From Malachius bipustulatus (taxonomy: Eukaryota; Arthropoda; Insecta; Coleoptera; Melyridae), in contig OU342639.1 in the NCBI GenBank assembly GCA_910589415.1, forward strand, positions 10,920,268-10,984,267: DNA of 64,000 nt. Reading direction: 5' to 3'. Both the position numbers and the translations under genes were made by a program. Of the stretch, positions 13,256 to 25,623 are shown in pieces (position 1 is the first letter of the stretch; every line of letters starts with the position of its first letter). The notes beneath the pieces were generated by a model, which saw only the letters and a list, made by a program, of their open reading frames with translations, did no database searches and was not told the origin of the DNA.

Positions 13256-16200
13256 ATGTGCGTTGACGCAAATTCTTGCTTAAAGTCCTCCAAAAGTCCC
13301 TCTTTCCAAAAATCCAGACTGCATTTCTGTCACCCTCAATGTAGGGTGGGAAAAATTACAATTTTGAGAAGTTTACTCGTATACCTGGCTGACTTATGTC
13401 AATATTCATCCCCCTCTAACAACCCTTGTGTGTCATGTGCGTTGATGCAAATTTTTGCATAAAGTTCTTCAAAAGTTCTCCTTTCCAAATAACTAGAATG
13501 CACTTTTGTCACCCTTACAGAGGGGTGGGGAAAAATATAAGTGTGGACAATTTACCTCGTATTACCTGACGGATTTATATCAATACTCATCCCCCTCTAA
13601 CAACCCTTGTGTGTTATTTACATTGATGCAAATTTTTGCATTAAGTTCTTCAAAAGTTCTCCTTCCCAAATCTCTAGAATGCACTTTTGTCACCCTTAAA
13701 GAGGGGTAGGGAAATTATAATTTTGAGAATTTCTCTCGTATACCTGGCGGATTTATATCAATATTCATTCCCCTCTAACAACCCTTATGCGACATGTTAG
13801 TCAATGGAAATTTTCATATAATATTCTCAAAAAATTCGGCTTTCCAAAAATCCAGACTGCATTTCTGTCACCCTCCATTTAGGGTGGGAAAAATTATAAT
13901 TTTGAGAAGTTTACTCGTATACCTGGCTGACTTATATCAATATTCATCCCCCTCTAACAACCCTTGTGTGCTATGTGCGTTGACGCAAATTCTTGCTTAA
14001 AGTCCTCCAAAAGTCCCTCTTTCCAAAAATCCAGACTGCACTTCTGTCACCCTCAATTTAGGGTGGAAAACATTATAATTTTGAGAAGTTTACTCGTATA
14101 CCTGGCTGACTTATATCAATATTCATCCCCCTCTAACAACCCTTGTGTGGCATGTGCGTTGATACAAATTTTTGCATAAAGATCTTCAAAAATTTTTCTT
14201 TCCAAATAACTAGAATGCACTTTTGTCACCCTTATAGAGGGGTGGGGAAAAATATAAGTGTGGACAATTTACCTCGTATTACCTGACGGATTTATATCAA
14301 TACTCATCCCCCTCTAACAACCCTTGTGTGTTATTTACATTGATGCAAATTTTTGCATCAAGTTCTTCAAAAGTTCTCCTTCCCAAATCTTTAGAATGCA
14401 CTTTTGTCACCCTTAAAGAGGGGTAGGGAAATTATAATTTTGAGAATTTCTCTCGTATACCTGGCGGATTTATATCAAGATTCATTCCCCTCTAACAACC
14501 CTTATGTGACATGTTAGTCAATGGAAATTTTCATATAATATTCTCAAAAAATTCGGCTTTCCAAAAATACAGACTGCAATTCTGTCACCCTCAATGTAGG
14601 GTGGGAAAAATTATAATTTTGAGAAGTTTACTCGTATACCTGGCTGACTTATGTCAATATTCATCCCCCTCTAACAACCCTTGTGTGTCATGTGCGTTGA
14701 TGCAAATTTTTGCATAAAGTTCTTCAAAAGTTCTCCTTTCCAAATAACTAGAATGCACTTTTGTCAACCTTACAGAGGGGTGGGGAAAAATATAAGTGTG
14801 GACAATTTACCTCGTATTACCTGACGGATTTATATCAATACTCATCCCCCTCTAACAACCCTTGTGTGTTATTTACATTGATGCAAATTTTTGCATTAAG
14901 TTCTTCAAAAGTTCTCCTTCCCAAATCTCTAGAATGCACATTTGTCACCCTTAAAGAGGGGTAGGGAAATTATAATTTTGAGAATTTCTCTCGTATACCT
15001 GGCGGATTTATATCAACATTCATTCCCCTCTAACAACCCTTATGTGACATGTTAGTCAATGGAAATTTTAATTAAATATTCTCAAAAAATTCGGCTTTCC
15101 AAAAATCCAGACTGCATTTCTGTCACCCTCAATGTAGGGTGGGAAAAATTATAATTTTGAGAAGTTTACTCGTATACCTGGCTGACTTATATCAATATTC
15201 ATCCCCCTCTAACAACCCTTGTGTGCTATGTGCGTTGACGCAAATTCTTGCATAAAGTCCTCCAAAAGTCCCTCTTTCCAAAAATCCAGACTGCACTTCT
15301 GTCACCCTCAATTTAGGGTGGAAAAAATTATAATTTTGAGAAGTTTACTCGTATACCTGGCTGACTTATATCAATATTCATCCCCCTCTAACAACCCTTG
15401 TGTGGCATGTGCGTTGATACAAATTTTTTCATAAAGATCTTCAAAAATTCTCCTTTCCAAATAACTAGAATGCACTTTTGTCACCCTTATAGAGGGGTGG
15501 GGAAAAATATAAGTGTGGACAATTTACCTCGTATTACCTGACGGATTTATATCAATACTCATCCCCCTCTAACAACCCTTGTGTGTTATTTACATTGATG
15601 CAAATGTTTGCATCAAGTTCTTCAAAAGTTCTCCTTCCCAAATCTCTAGAATGCGCTTTTGTCACCCTTAAAGAGGGGTAGGGAAATTTTAATTTTGAGA
15701 ATTTCTCTCGTATACCTGGCGGATTTATATCAACATTCATTCCCCTCTAACAACCCTTATGTGACATGTTAGTCAATGGAAATTTTAATTAAATATTCTC
15801 AAAAAATTCGGCTTTTCAAAAATCCAGACTGCACTTCTGTCACCCTCAATTAAGGGTGGGAAAAATTATAATTTTGAGAAGTTTACTCGTATACCTGGCT
15901 GACTTATGTCAATATTCATCCCCCTCTAACAACCTTTGTGTGGCATGTGCGTTGATGCAAATTTTTGCATAAAGTTCTTCAAAAGTTCTCCTTCCCAAAT
16001 CTCTAGAATGCACTTTTGTCACACTTAAAGAGGGGTAGGGAAATTATAATTTTGAGAATTTCTCTCGTATACCTGGCTGACTTATGTCAATATTCATCCC
16101 CCTCTAACAACCTTTGTGTGACATGTGCGTTGATGAAAATTTTTGCATAAAGTTCTTCAAAAGTTCTCCTTTCCAAATAACTAGAATGCACTTTTGTCAC

Positions 16201-17915
16201 CCTTATAGAGGGGTGGGGAAAAATATAAGTGTGGACAATTTACCTCGTATTACCTGACGGATTTATATCAATACTCATCCCCCTCTAACAACCCTTGTGT
16301 GTTATTTAAATTGATGAAAATTTTTGCATCAAGTTCTTCAAAAGTTCTCCTTCCCAAATCTCTAGAATGCACTTTTGTCACTCTTAAAGAGGGGTAGGGA
16401 AATTTTAATTTTGAGAATTTCTCTCGTATACCTGGCGGATTTATATCAACATTCATTCCCCTCTAACAACCCTTATGTGACATGTTAGTCAATGGAAATT
16501 TTAATTAAATATTCTCAAAAAATTCGGCTTTTCAAAAATCCAGACTGCACTTCTGTCACCCTCAATTAAGGGTGGGAAAAATTATAATTTTGAGAAGTTT
16601 ACTCGTATACCTGGCTGACTTATATCAATATTCATCCCCCTCTAACAACCCTTGTGTGACATGTGCGTTGATGAAAATTTTTGCATAAAGTTCTTCAAAA
16701 GTTCTCCTTTCCAAACAACTAGAATGCACTTTTGTCACTCTTATAGAGGGGTGGGGAAAAATATAAGTGTGGACAATTTACCTCGTATTACCTGACGGAT
16801 TTATATCAATACTCATCCCCCTCTAACAACCCTTGTGTGTTATTTAAATTGATGCAAATTTTTGCATCAAGTTCTTCAAAAGTTCTCCTTCCCAAATCTC
16901 TAGAATGCACTTTTGTCACCCTTAAAGAGGGGTAGGGAAATTTTAATTTTGAGAATTTCTCTCGTATACCTGGCGGATTTATATCAACATTCATTCCCCT
17001 CTAACAACCCTTATGTGACATGTTAGTCAATGGAAATTTTAATTAAATATTCTCAAAAAATTCGGCTTTTCAAAAATCCAGACTGCACTTCTGTCACCCT
17101 CAATTAAGGGTGGGAAAAATTATAATTTTGAGAAGTTTACTCGTATACCTGGCTGACTTATATCAATATTCATCCCCCTCTAACAATCCTTGTGTGACAT
17201 GTGCGTTGATGAAAATTTTTGCATAAAGTTCTTCAAAAGTTCTCCTTTCCAAATAACTAGAATGCATTTTTGTCACCCTTACAGAGGGGTGGGGAAAAAT
17301 ATAAGTGTGGACAATTTACCTCGTTATACCTGACGGATTTATATCAATACTCATCCCCCTCTAACAACCCTTGTGTGTTATTTACATTGATGCAAATTTT
17401 TGCATCAAGTTCTTCAAAAGTTCTCCTTCCCAAATCTCTAGAATGCACTTTTGTCGCCCTTAAAGAGGGGTAGGGAAATTATAATTTTGAGAATTTCTCT
17501 CGTATACCTGGCGGATTTATATCAACATTCATTCCCCTCTAACAACCCTTATGTGACATGTTAGTCAATGGAAATTTTCATATAATATTCTCAAAAAATT
17601 CGGCTTTCCAAAAATCCAGACTGCATTTCTGTCACCCTCAATGTAGGGTGGGAAAAATTATAATTTTGAGAAGTTTACTCGTATACCTGGCTGACTTATA
17701 TCAATATTCATCCCCCTCTAACAACCCTTATGTGACATGTTAGTCAATGGAAATTTTCATATAATATTCTCAAAAAATTCGGCTTTCCAAAAATCCAGAC
17801 TGCATTTCTGTCACCCTCAATGTAGGGTGGGAAAAATTATAATTTTGAGAAGTTTACTCGTATACCTGGCTGACTTATATCAATATTCATCCCCCTCTAA
17901 CAACCCTTGTGTGAC
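13256..17915 (+). repeat. ~4.7-kb block duplicated from ~530-5,189 (offset 12,726 bp)
   Basis: Landmarks match 530-5,189 at a constant offset of 12,726 bp (71 monomers): 13,506/780, 13,794/1,068, 14,511/1,785, 15,552/2,826, 16,268/3,542, 17,270/4,544, 17,737/5,011. The first monomer here is a D/A hybrid, which marks the left junction. The match is nearly perfect but includes clustered differences around 15,015-15,080 that look like a conversion tract. Confidence 0.88.
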
Positions 17916-20604
17916 ATGTGCGTTGATGAAAATTTTTGCATAAAGTTCTTCAAAAGTTCTCCTTTCCAAACAACTAGAATGCACTTTTGTCACTCTTATA
18001 GAGGGGTGGGGAAAAATATAAGTGTGGACAATTTACCTCGTATTACCTGACGGATTTATATCAATACTCATCCCCCTCTAACAACCCTTGTGTGTTATTT
18101 AAATTGATGCAAATTTTTGCATCAAGTTCTTCAAAAGTTCTCCTTCCCAAATCTCTAGAATGCACTTTTGTCACCCTTAAAGAGGGGTAGGGAAATTTTA
18201 ATTTTGAGAATTTCTCTCGTATACCTGGCGGATTTATATCAACATTCATTCCCCTCTAACAACCCTTATGTGACATGTTAGTCAATGGAAATTTTAATTA
18301 AATATTCTCAAAAAATTCGGCTTTTCAAAAATCCAGACTGCACTTCTGTCACCCTCAATTAAGGGTGGGAAAAATTATAATTTTGAGAAGTTTACTCGTA
18401 TACCTGGCTGACTTATATCAATATTCATCCCCCTCTAACAATCCTTGTGTGACATGTGCGTTGATGAAAATTTTTGCATAAAGTTCTTCAAAAGTTCTCC
18501 TTTCCAAATAACTAGAATGCATTTTTGTCACCCTTACAGAGGGGTGGGGAAAAATATAAGTGTGGACAATTTACCTCGTTATACCTGACGGATTTATATC
18601 AATACTCATCCCCCTCTAACAACCCTTGTGTGTTATTTACATTGATGCAAATTTTTGCATCAAGTTCTTCAAAAGTTCTCCTTCCCAAATCTCTAGAATG
18701 CACTTTTGTCGCCCTTAAAGAGGGGTAGGGAAATTATAATTTTGAGAATTTCTCTCGTATACCTGGCGGATTTATATAAACATTCATTCCCCTCTAACAA
18801 CTCTTATGTGACATGTTAGTCAATGGAAATTTTCATATAATATTCTCAAAAAATTAGGCTTTCCAAAAATCCAGACTGCATTTCTGTCACCCTCAATGTA
18901 GGGTGGGAAAAATTATAATTTTGAGAAGTTTACTCGTATACCTGGCTGACTTATATCAATATTCATCCCCCTCTAACAACCCTTATGTGACATGTTAGTC
19001 AATGGAAATTTTCATATAATATTCTCAAAAAATTCGGCTTTCCAAAAATCCAGACTGCATTTCTGTCACCCTCAATGTAGGGTGGGAAAAATTATAATTT
19101 TGAGAAGTTTACTCGTATACCTGGCTGACTTATATCAATATTCATCCCCCTCTAACAACCCTTGTGTGACATGTGCGTTGATGAAAATTTTTGCATAAAG
19201 TTCTTCAAAAATTCTCCTTTCCAAATAACTAGAATGCACTTTTGTCACCCTTATAGAGGGGTGGGGAAAAATATAAGTGTGGACAATTTACCTCGTATTA
19301 CCTGACGGATTTATATCAATACTCATCCCCCTCTAACAACCCTTGTGTGTTATTTACATTGATGCAAATTTTTGCATTAAGTTCTTCAAAAGTTCTCCTT
19401 CCCAAATCTCTAGAATGCGCTTTTGTCACCCTTAAAGAGGAGTAGGGAAATTATAATTTTGAGAATTTCTCTCGTATACCTGGCGGATTTATATCAATAT
19501 TCATTCCCCTCTAACAACCCTTATGCGGCATGTTAGTCAATGGAAATTTTCATATAATATTCTCAAAAAATTCGGCTTTCCAAAAATCCAGACTGCATTT
19601 CTGTCACCCTCAATGTAGGGTGGGAAAAATTATAATTTTGAGAAGTTTACTCGTATACCTGGCTGACTTATATCAATATTCATCCCCCTCTAACAACCCT
19701 TGTGTGACATGTGCGTTGATGAAAATTTTTGCGTAAAGTTCTTCAAAAGTTCTCCTTTCCAAATAACTAGAATGCACTTTTGTCACCCTTATAGAGGGGT
19801 GGGGAAAAATATAAGTGTGGACAATTTACCTCGTATTACCTGACGGATTTATATCAATACTCATCCCCCTCTAACAACCCTTGTGTGTTATTTACATTGA
19901 TGCAAATTTTTGCATTAAGTTCTTCAAAAGTTCTCCTTCCCAAATCTCTAGAATGCACTTTTGTCACCCTTAAAGAGGGGTAGGGAAATTATAATTTTGA
20001 GAATTTCTCTCGTATACCTGGCGGATTTATATCAATATTCATTCCCCTCTAACAACCCTTATGCGGCATGTTAGTCAATGGAAATTTTCATATAATATTC
20101 TCAAAAAATTCGGCTTTCCAAAAATCCAGACTGCATTTCTGTCACCCTCAATGTAGGGTGGGAAAAATTATAATTTTGAGAAGTTTACTCGTATACCTGG
20201 CTGACTTATATCAATATTCATCCCCCTCTAACAACCCTTGTGTGCTACGTGCGTTGACGCAAATTCTTGCATAAAGTCCTCCAAAAGTCCCTCTTTCCAA
20301 AGATCCAGACTGCACTTCTGTCACCCTCAATTTAGGGTGGAAAAAATTATAATTTTGCGAAGTTTACTCGTATACCTGGCTGACTTATATCAATATTCAT
20401 CCCCCTCTAACAACCCTTGTGTGACATGTGCGTTGATGAAAATTTTTGCATAAAGTTCTTCAAAAATTCTCCTTTCCAAATAACTAGAATGCACTTTTGT
20501 CGCCCTTATAGAGGGGTGGGGAAAAATATAAGTGTGGACAATTTACCTCGTATTACCTGACGGATTTATATCAATACTCATCCCCCTCTAACAACCCTTG
20601 TGTG
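15586..20604 (+). repeat. 5,019-bp tandem macro-unit, copy 1
   Basis: A 28-monomer segment followed directly by a second copy at 20,605-25,623. Matching landmarks lie exactly 5,019 bp apart (15,552/20,571, 16,268/21,287, 16,806/21,825, 18,525/23,544, 19,530/24,549, 20,238/25,257). The unit contains the B/C/A chimera and a 7-monomer duplication. The start coordinate is a phase choice; the true exchange point lies between about 15,440 and 15,600. Confidence 0.9.
16840..19349 (+). repeat. Nested tandem 7-monomer units (1,255 bp)
   Basis: Landmarks at 16,806, 17,270 and 17,737 recur at 18,061, 18,525 and 18,992, each 1,255 bp later. The monomer order is C-A-B-C-A-A-B, which differs from the 1,255-bp unit at 530. 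Equal length therefore arose from different combinations. The pair is carried into macro-unit copy 2 (21,825/23,080, 22,289/23,544, 22,577/23,832). Confidence 0.88.
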
Positions 20605-23600
20605 TTATTTACATTGATGCAAATGTTTGCATCAAGTTCTTCAAAAGTTCTCCTTCCCAAATCTCTAGAATGCGCTTTTGTCACCCTTAAAGAGGGGTAG
20701 GGAAATTTTAATTTTGAGAATTTCTCTCGTATACCTGGCGGATTTATATCAACATTCATTCCCCTCTAACAACCCTTATGTGACATGTTAGTCAATGGAA
20801 ATTTTAATTAAATATTCTCAAAAAATTCGGCTTTTCAAAAATCCAGACTGCACTTCTGTCACCCTCAATTAAGGGTGGGAAAAATTATAATTTTGAGAAG
20901 TTTACTCGTATACCTGGCTGACTTATGTCAATATTCATCCCCCTCTAACAACCTTTGTGTGGCATGTGCGTTGATGCAAATTTTTGCATAAAGTTCTTCA
21001 AAAGTTCTCCTTCCCAAATCTCTAGAATGCACTTTTGTCACACTTAAAGAGGGGTAGGGAAATTATAATTTTGAGAATTTCTCTCGTATACCTGGCTGAC
21101 TTATGTCAATATTCATCCCCCTCTAACAACCTTTGTGTGACATGTGCGTTGATGAAAATTTTTGCATAAAGTTCTTCAAAAGTTCTCCTTTCCAAATAAC
21201 TAGAATGCACTTTTGTCACCCTTATAGAGGGGTGGGGAAAAATATAAGTGTGGACAATTTACCTCGTATTACCTGACGGATTTATATCAATACTCATCCC
21301 CCTCTAACAACCCTTGTGTGTTATTTAAATTGATGAAAATTTTTGCATCAAGTTCTTCAAAAGTTCTCCTTCCCAAATCTCTAGAATGCACTTTTGTCAC
21401 TCTTAAAGAGGGGTAGGGAAATTTTAATTTTGAGAATTTCTCTCGTATACCTGGCGGATTTATATCAACATTCATTCCCCTCTAACAACCCTTATGTGAC
21501 ATGTTAGTCAATGGAAATTTTAATTAAATATTCTCAAAAAATTCGGCTTTTCAAAAATCCAGACTGCACTTCTGTCACCCTCAATTAAGGGTGGGAAAAA
21601 TTATAATTTTGAGAAGTTTACTCGTATACCTGGCTGACTTATATCAATATTCATCCCCCTCTAACAACCCTTGTGTGACATGTGCGTTGATGAAAATTTT
21701 TGCATAAAGTTCTTCAAAAGTTCTCCTTTCCAAACAACTAGAATGCACTTTTGTCACTCTTATAGAGGGGTGGGGAAAAATATAAGTGTGGACAATTTAC
21801 CTCGTATTACCTGACGGATTTATATCAATACTCATCCCCCTCTAACAACCCTTGTGTGTTATTTAAATTGATGCAAATTTTTGCATCAAGTTCTTCAAAA
21901 GTTCTCCTTCCCAAATCTCTAGAATGCACTTTTGTCACTCTTAAAGAGGGGTAGGGAAATTTTAATTTTGAGAATTTCTCTCGTATACCTGGCGGATTTA
22001 TATCAACATTCATTCCCCTCTAACAACCCTTATGTGACATGTTAGTCAATGGAAATTTTAATTAAATATTCTCAAAAAATTCGGCTTTTCAAAAATCCAG
22101 ACTGCACTTCTGTCACCCTCAATTAAGGGTGGGAAAAATTATAATTTTGAGAAGTTTACTCGTATACCTGGCTGACTTATATCAATATTCATCCCCCTCT
22201 AACAATCCTTGTGTGACATGTGCGTTGATGAAAATTTTTGCATAAAGTTCTTCAAAAGTTCTCCTTTCCAAATAACTAGAATGCATTTTTGTCACCCTTA
22301 CAGAGGGGTGGGGAAAAATATAAGTGTGGACAATTTACCTCGTTATACCTGACGGATTTATATCAATACTCATCCCCCTCTAACAACCCTTGTGTGTTAT
22401 TTACATTGATGCAAATTTTTGCATCAAGTTCTTCAAAAGTTCTCCTTCCCAAATCTCTAGAATGCACTTTTGTCGCCCTTAAAGAGGGGTAGGGAAATTA
22501 TAATTTTGAGAATTTCTCTCGTATACCTGGCGGATTTATATCAACATTCATTCCCCTCTAACAACCCTTATGTGACATGTTAGTCAATGGAAATTTTCAT
22601 ATAATATTCTCAAAAAATTCGGCTTTCCAAAAATCCAGACTGCATTTCTGTCACCCTCAATGTAGGGTGGGAAAAATTATAATTTTGAGAAGTTTACTCG
22701 TATACCTGGCTGACTTATATCAATATTCATCCCCCTCTAACAACCCTTATGTGACATGTTAGTCAATGGAAATTTTCATATAATATTCTCAAAAAATTCG
22801 GCTTTCCAAAAATCCAGACTGCATTTCTGTCACCCTCAATGTAGGGTGGGAAAAATTATAATTTTGAGAAGTTTACTCGTATACCTGGCTGACTTATATC
22901 AATATTCATCCCCCTCTAACAACCCTTGTGTGACATGTGCGTTGATGAAAATTTTTGCATAAAGTTCTTCAAAAGTTCTCCTTTCCAAACAACTAGAATG
23001 CACTTTTGTCACTCTTATAGAGGGGTGGGGAAAAATATAAGTGTGGACAATTTACCTCGTATTACCTGACGGATTTATATCAATACTCATCCCCCTCTAA
23101 CAACCCTTGTGTGTTATTTAAATTGATGCAAATTTTTGCATCAAGTTCTTCAAAAGTTCTCCTTCCCAAATCTCTAGAATGCACTTTTGTCACTCTTAAA
23201 GAGGGGTAGGGAAATTTTAATTTTGAGAATTTCTCTCGTATACCTGGCGGATTTATATCAACATTCATTCCCCTCTAACAACCCTTATGTGACATGTTAG
23301 TCAATGGAAATTTTAATTAAATATTCTCAAAAAATTCGGCTTTTCAAAAATCCAGACTGCACTTCTGTCACCCTCAATTAAGGGTGGGAAAAATTATAAT
23401 TTTGAGAAGTTTACTCGTATACCTGGCTGACTTATATCAATATTCATCCCCCTCTAACAATCCTTGTGTGACATGTGCGTTGATGAAAATTTTTGCATAA
23501 AGTTCTTCAAAAGTTCTCCTTTCCAAATAACTAGAATGCATTTTTGTCACCCTTACAGAGGGGTGGGGAAAAATATAAGTGTGGACAATTTACCTCGTTA

Positions 23601-25623
23601 TACCTGACGGATTTATATCAATACTCATCCCCCTCTAACAACCCTTGTGTGTTATTTACATTGATGCAAATTTTTGCATCAAGTTCTTCAAAAGTTCTCC
23701 TTCCCAAATCTCTAGAATGCACTTTTGTCGCCCTTAAAGAGGGGTAGGGAAATTATAATTTTGAGAATTTCTCTCGTATACCTGGCGGATTTATATCAAC
23801 ATTCATTCCCCTCTAACAACCCTTATGTGACATGTTAGTCAATGGAAATTTTCATATAATATTCTCAAAAAATTCGGCTTTCCAAAAATCCAGACTGCAT
23901 TTCTGTCACCCTCAATGTAGGGTGGGAAAAATTATAATTTTGAGAAGTTTACTCGTATACCTGGCTGACTTATATCAATATTCATCCCCCTCTAACAACC
24001 CTTATGTGACATGTTAGTCAATGGAAATTTTCATATAATATTCTCAAAAAATTCGGCTTTCCAAAAATCCAGACTGCATTTCTGTCACCCTCAATGTAGG
24101 GTGGGAAAAATTATAATTTTGAGAAGTTTACTCGTATACCTGGCTGACTTATATCAATATTCATCCCCCTCTAACAACCCTTGTGTGACATGTGCGTTGA
24201 TGAAAATTTTTGCATAAAGTTCTTCAAAAATTCTCCTTTCCAAATAACTAGAATGCACTTTTGTCACCCTTATAGAGGGGTGGGGAAAAATATAAGTGTG
24301 GACAATTTACCTCGTATTACCTGACGGATTTATATCAATACTCATCCCCCTCTAACAACCCTTGTGTGTTATTTACATTGATGCAAATTTTTGCATTAAG
24401 TTCTTCAAAAGTTCTCCTTCCCAAATCTCTAGAATGCGCTTTTGTCACCCTTAAAGAGGAGTAGGGAAATTATAATTTTGAGAATTTCTCTCGTATACCT
24501 GGCGGATTTATATCAATATTCATTCCCCTCTAACAACCCTTATGCGGCATGTTAGTCAATGGAAATTTTCATATAATATTCTCAAAAAATTCGGCTTTCC
24601 AAAAATCCAGACTGCATTTCTGTCACCCTCAATGTAGGGTGGGAAAAATTATAATTTTGAGAAGTTTACTCGTATACCTGGCTGACTTATATCAATATTC
24701 ATCCCCCTCTAACAACCCTTGTGTGACATGTGCGTTGATGAAAATTTTTGCGTAAAGTTCTTCAAAAGTTCTCCTTTCCAAATAACTAGAATGCACTTTT
24801 GTCACCCTTATAGAGGGGTGGGGAAAAATATAAGTGTGGACAATTTACCTCGTATTACCTGACGGATTTATATCAATACTCATCCCCCTCTAACAACCCT
24901 TGTGTGTTATTTACATTGATGCAAATTTTTGCATTAAGTTCTTCAAAAGTTCTCCTTCCCAAATCTCTAGAATGCACTTTTGTCACCCTTAAAGAGGGGT
25001 AGGGAAATTATAATTTTGAGAATTTCTCTCGTATACCTGGCGGATTTATATCAATATTCATTCCCCTCTAACAACCCTAATGCGGCATGTTAGTCAATGG
25101 AAATTTTCATATAATATTCTCAAAAAATTCGGCTTTCCAAAAATCCAGACTGCATTTCTGTCACCCTCAATGTAGGGTGGGAAAAATTATAATTTTGAGA
25201 AGTTTACTCGTATACCTGGCTGACTTATATCAATATTCATCCCCCTCTAACAACCCTTGTGTGCTACGTGCGTTGACGCAAATTCTTGCATAAAGTCCTC
25301 CAAAAGTCCCTCTTTCCAAAGATCCAGACTGCACTTCTGTCACCCTCAATTTAGGGTGGAAAAAATTATAATTTTGCGAAGTTTACTCGTATACCTGGCT
25401 GACTTATATCAATATTCATCCCCCTCTAACAACCCTTGTGTGACATGTGCGTTGATGAAAATTTTTGCATAAAGTTCTTCAAAAATTCTCCTTTCCAAAT
25501 AACTAGAATGCACTTTTGTCGCCCTTATAGAGGGGTGGGGAAAAATATAAGTGTGGACAATTTACCTCGTATTACCTGACGGATTTATATCAATACTCAT
25601 CCCCCTCTAACAACCCTTGTGGG
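20605..25623 (+). repeat. 5,019-bp tandem macro-unit, copy 2
   Basis: Direct tandem copy of 15,586-20,604. Only scattered differences were noticed by eye. Examples are an A monomer at 18,813 with ATTAGGC whose counterpart at 23,832 reads ATTCGGC, and CCCTAATGCGGC at about 25,076 against CCCTTATGCGGC. The near identity suggests that this duplication is among the most recent in the window. Confidence 0.9.
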
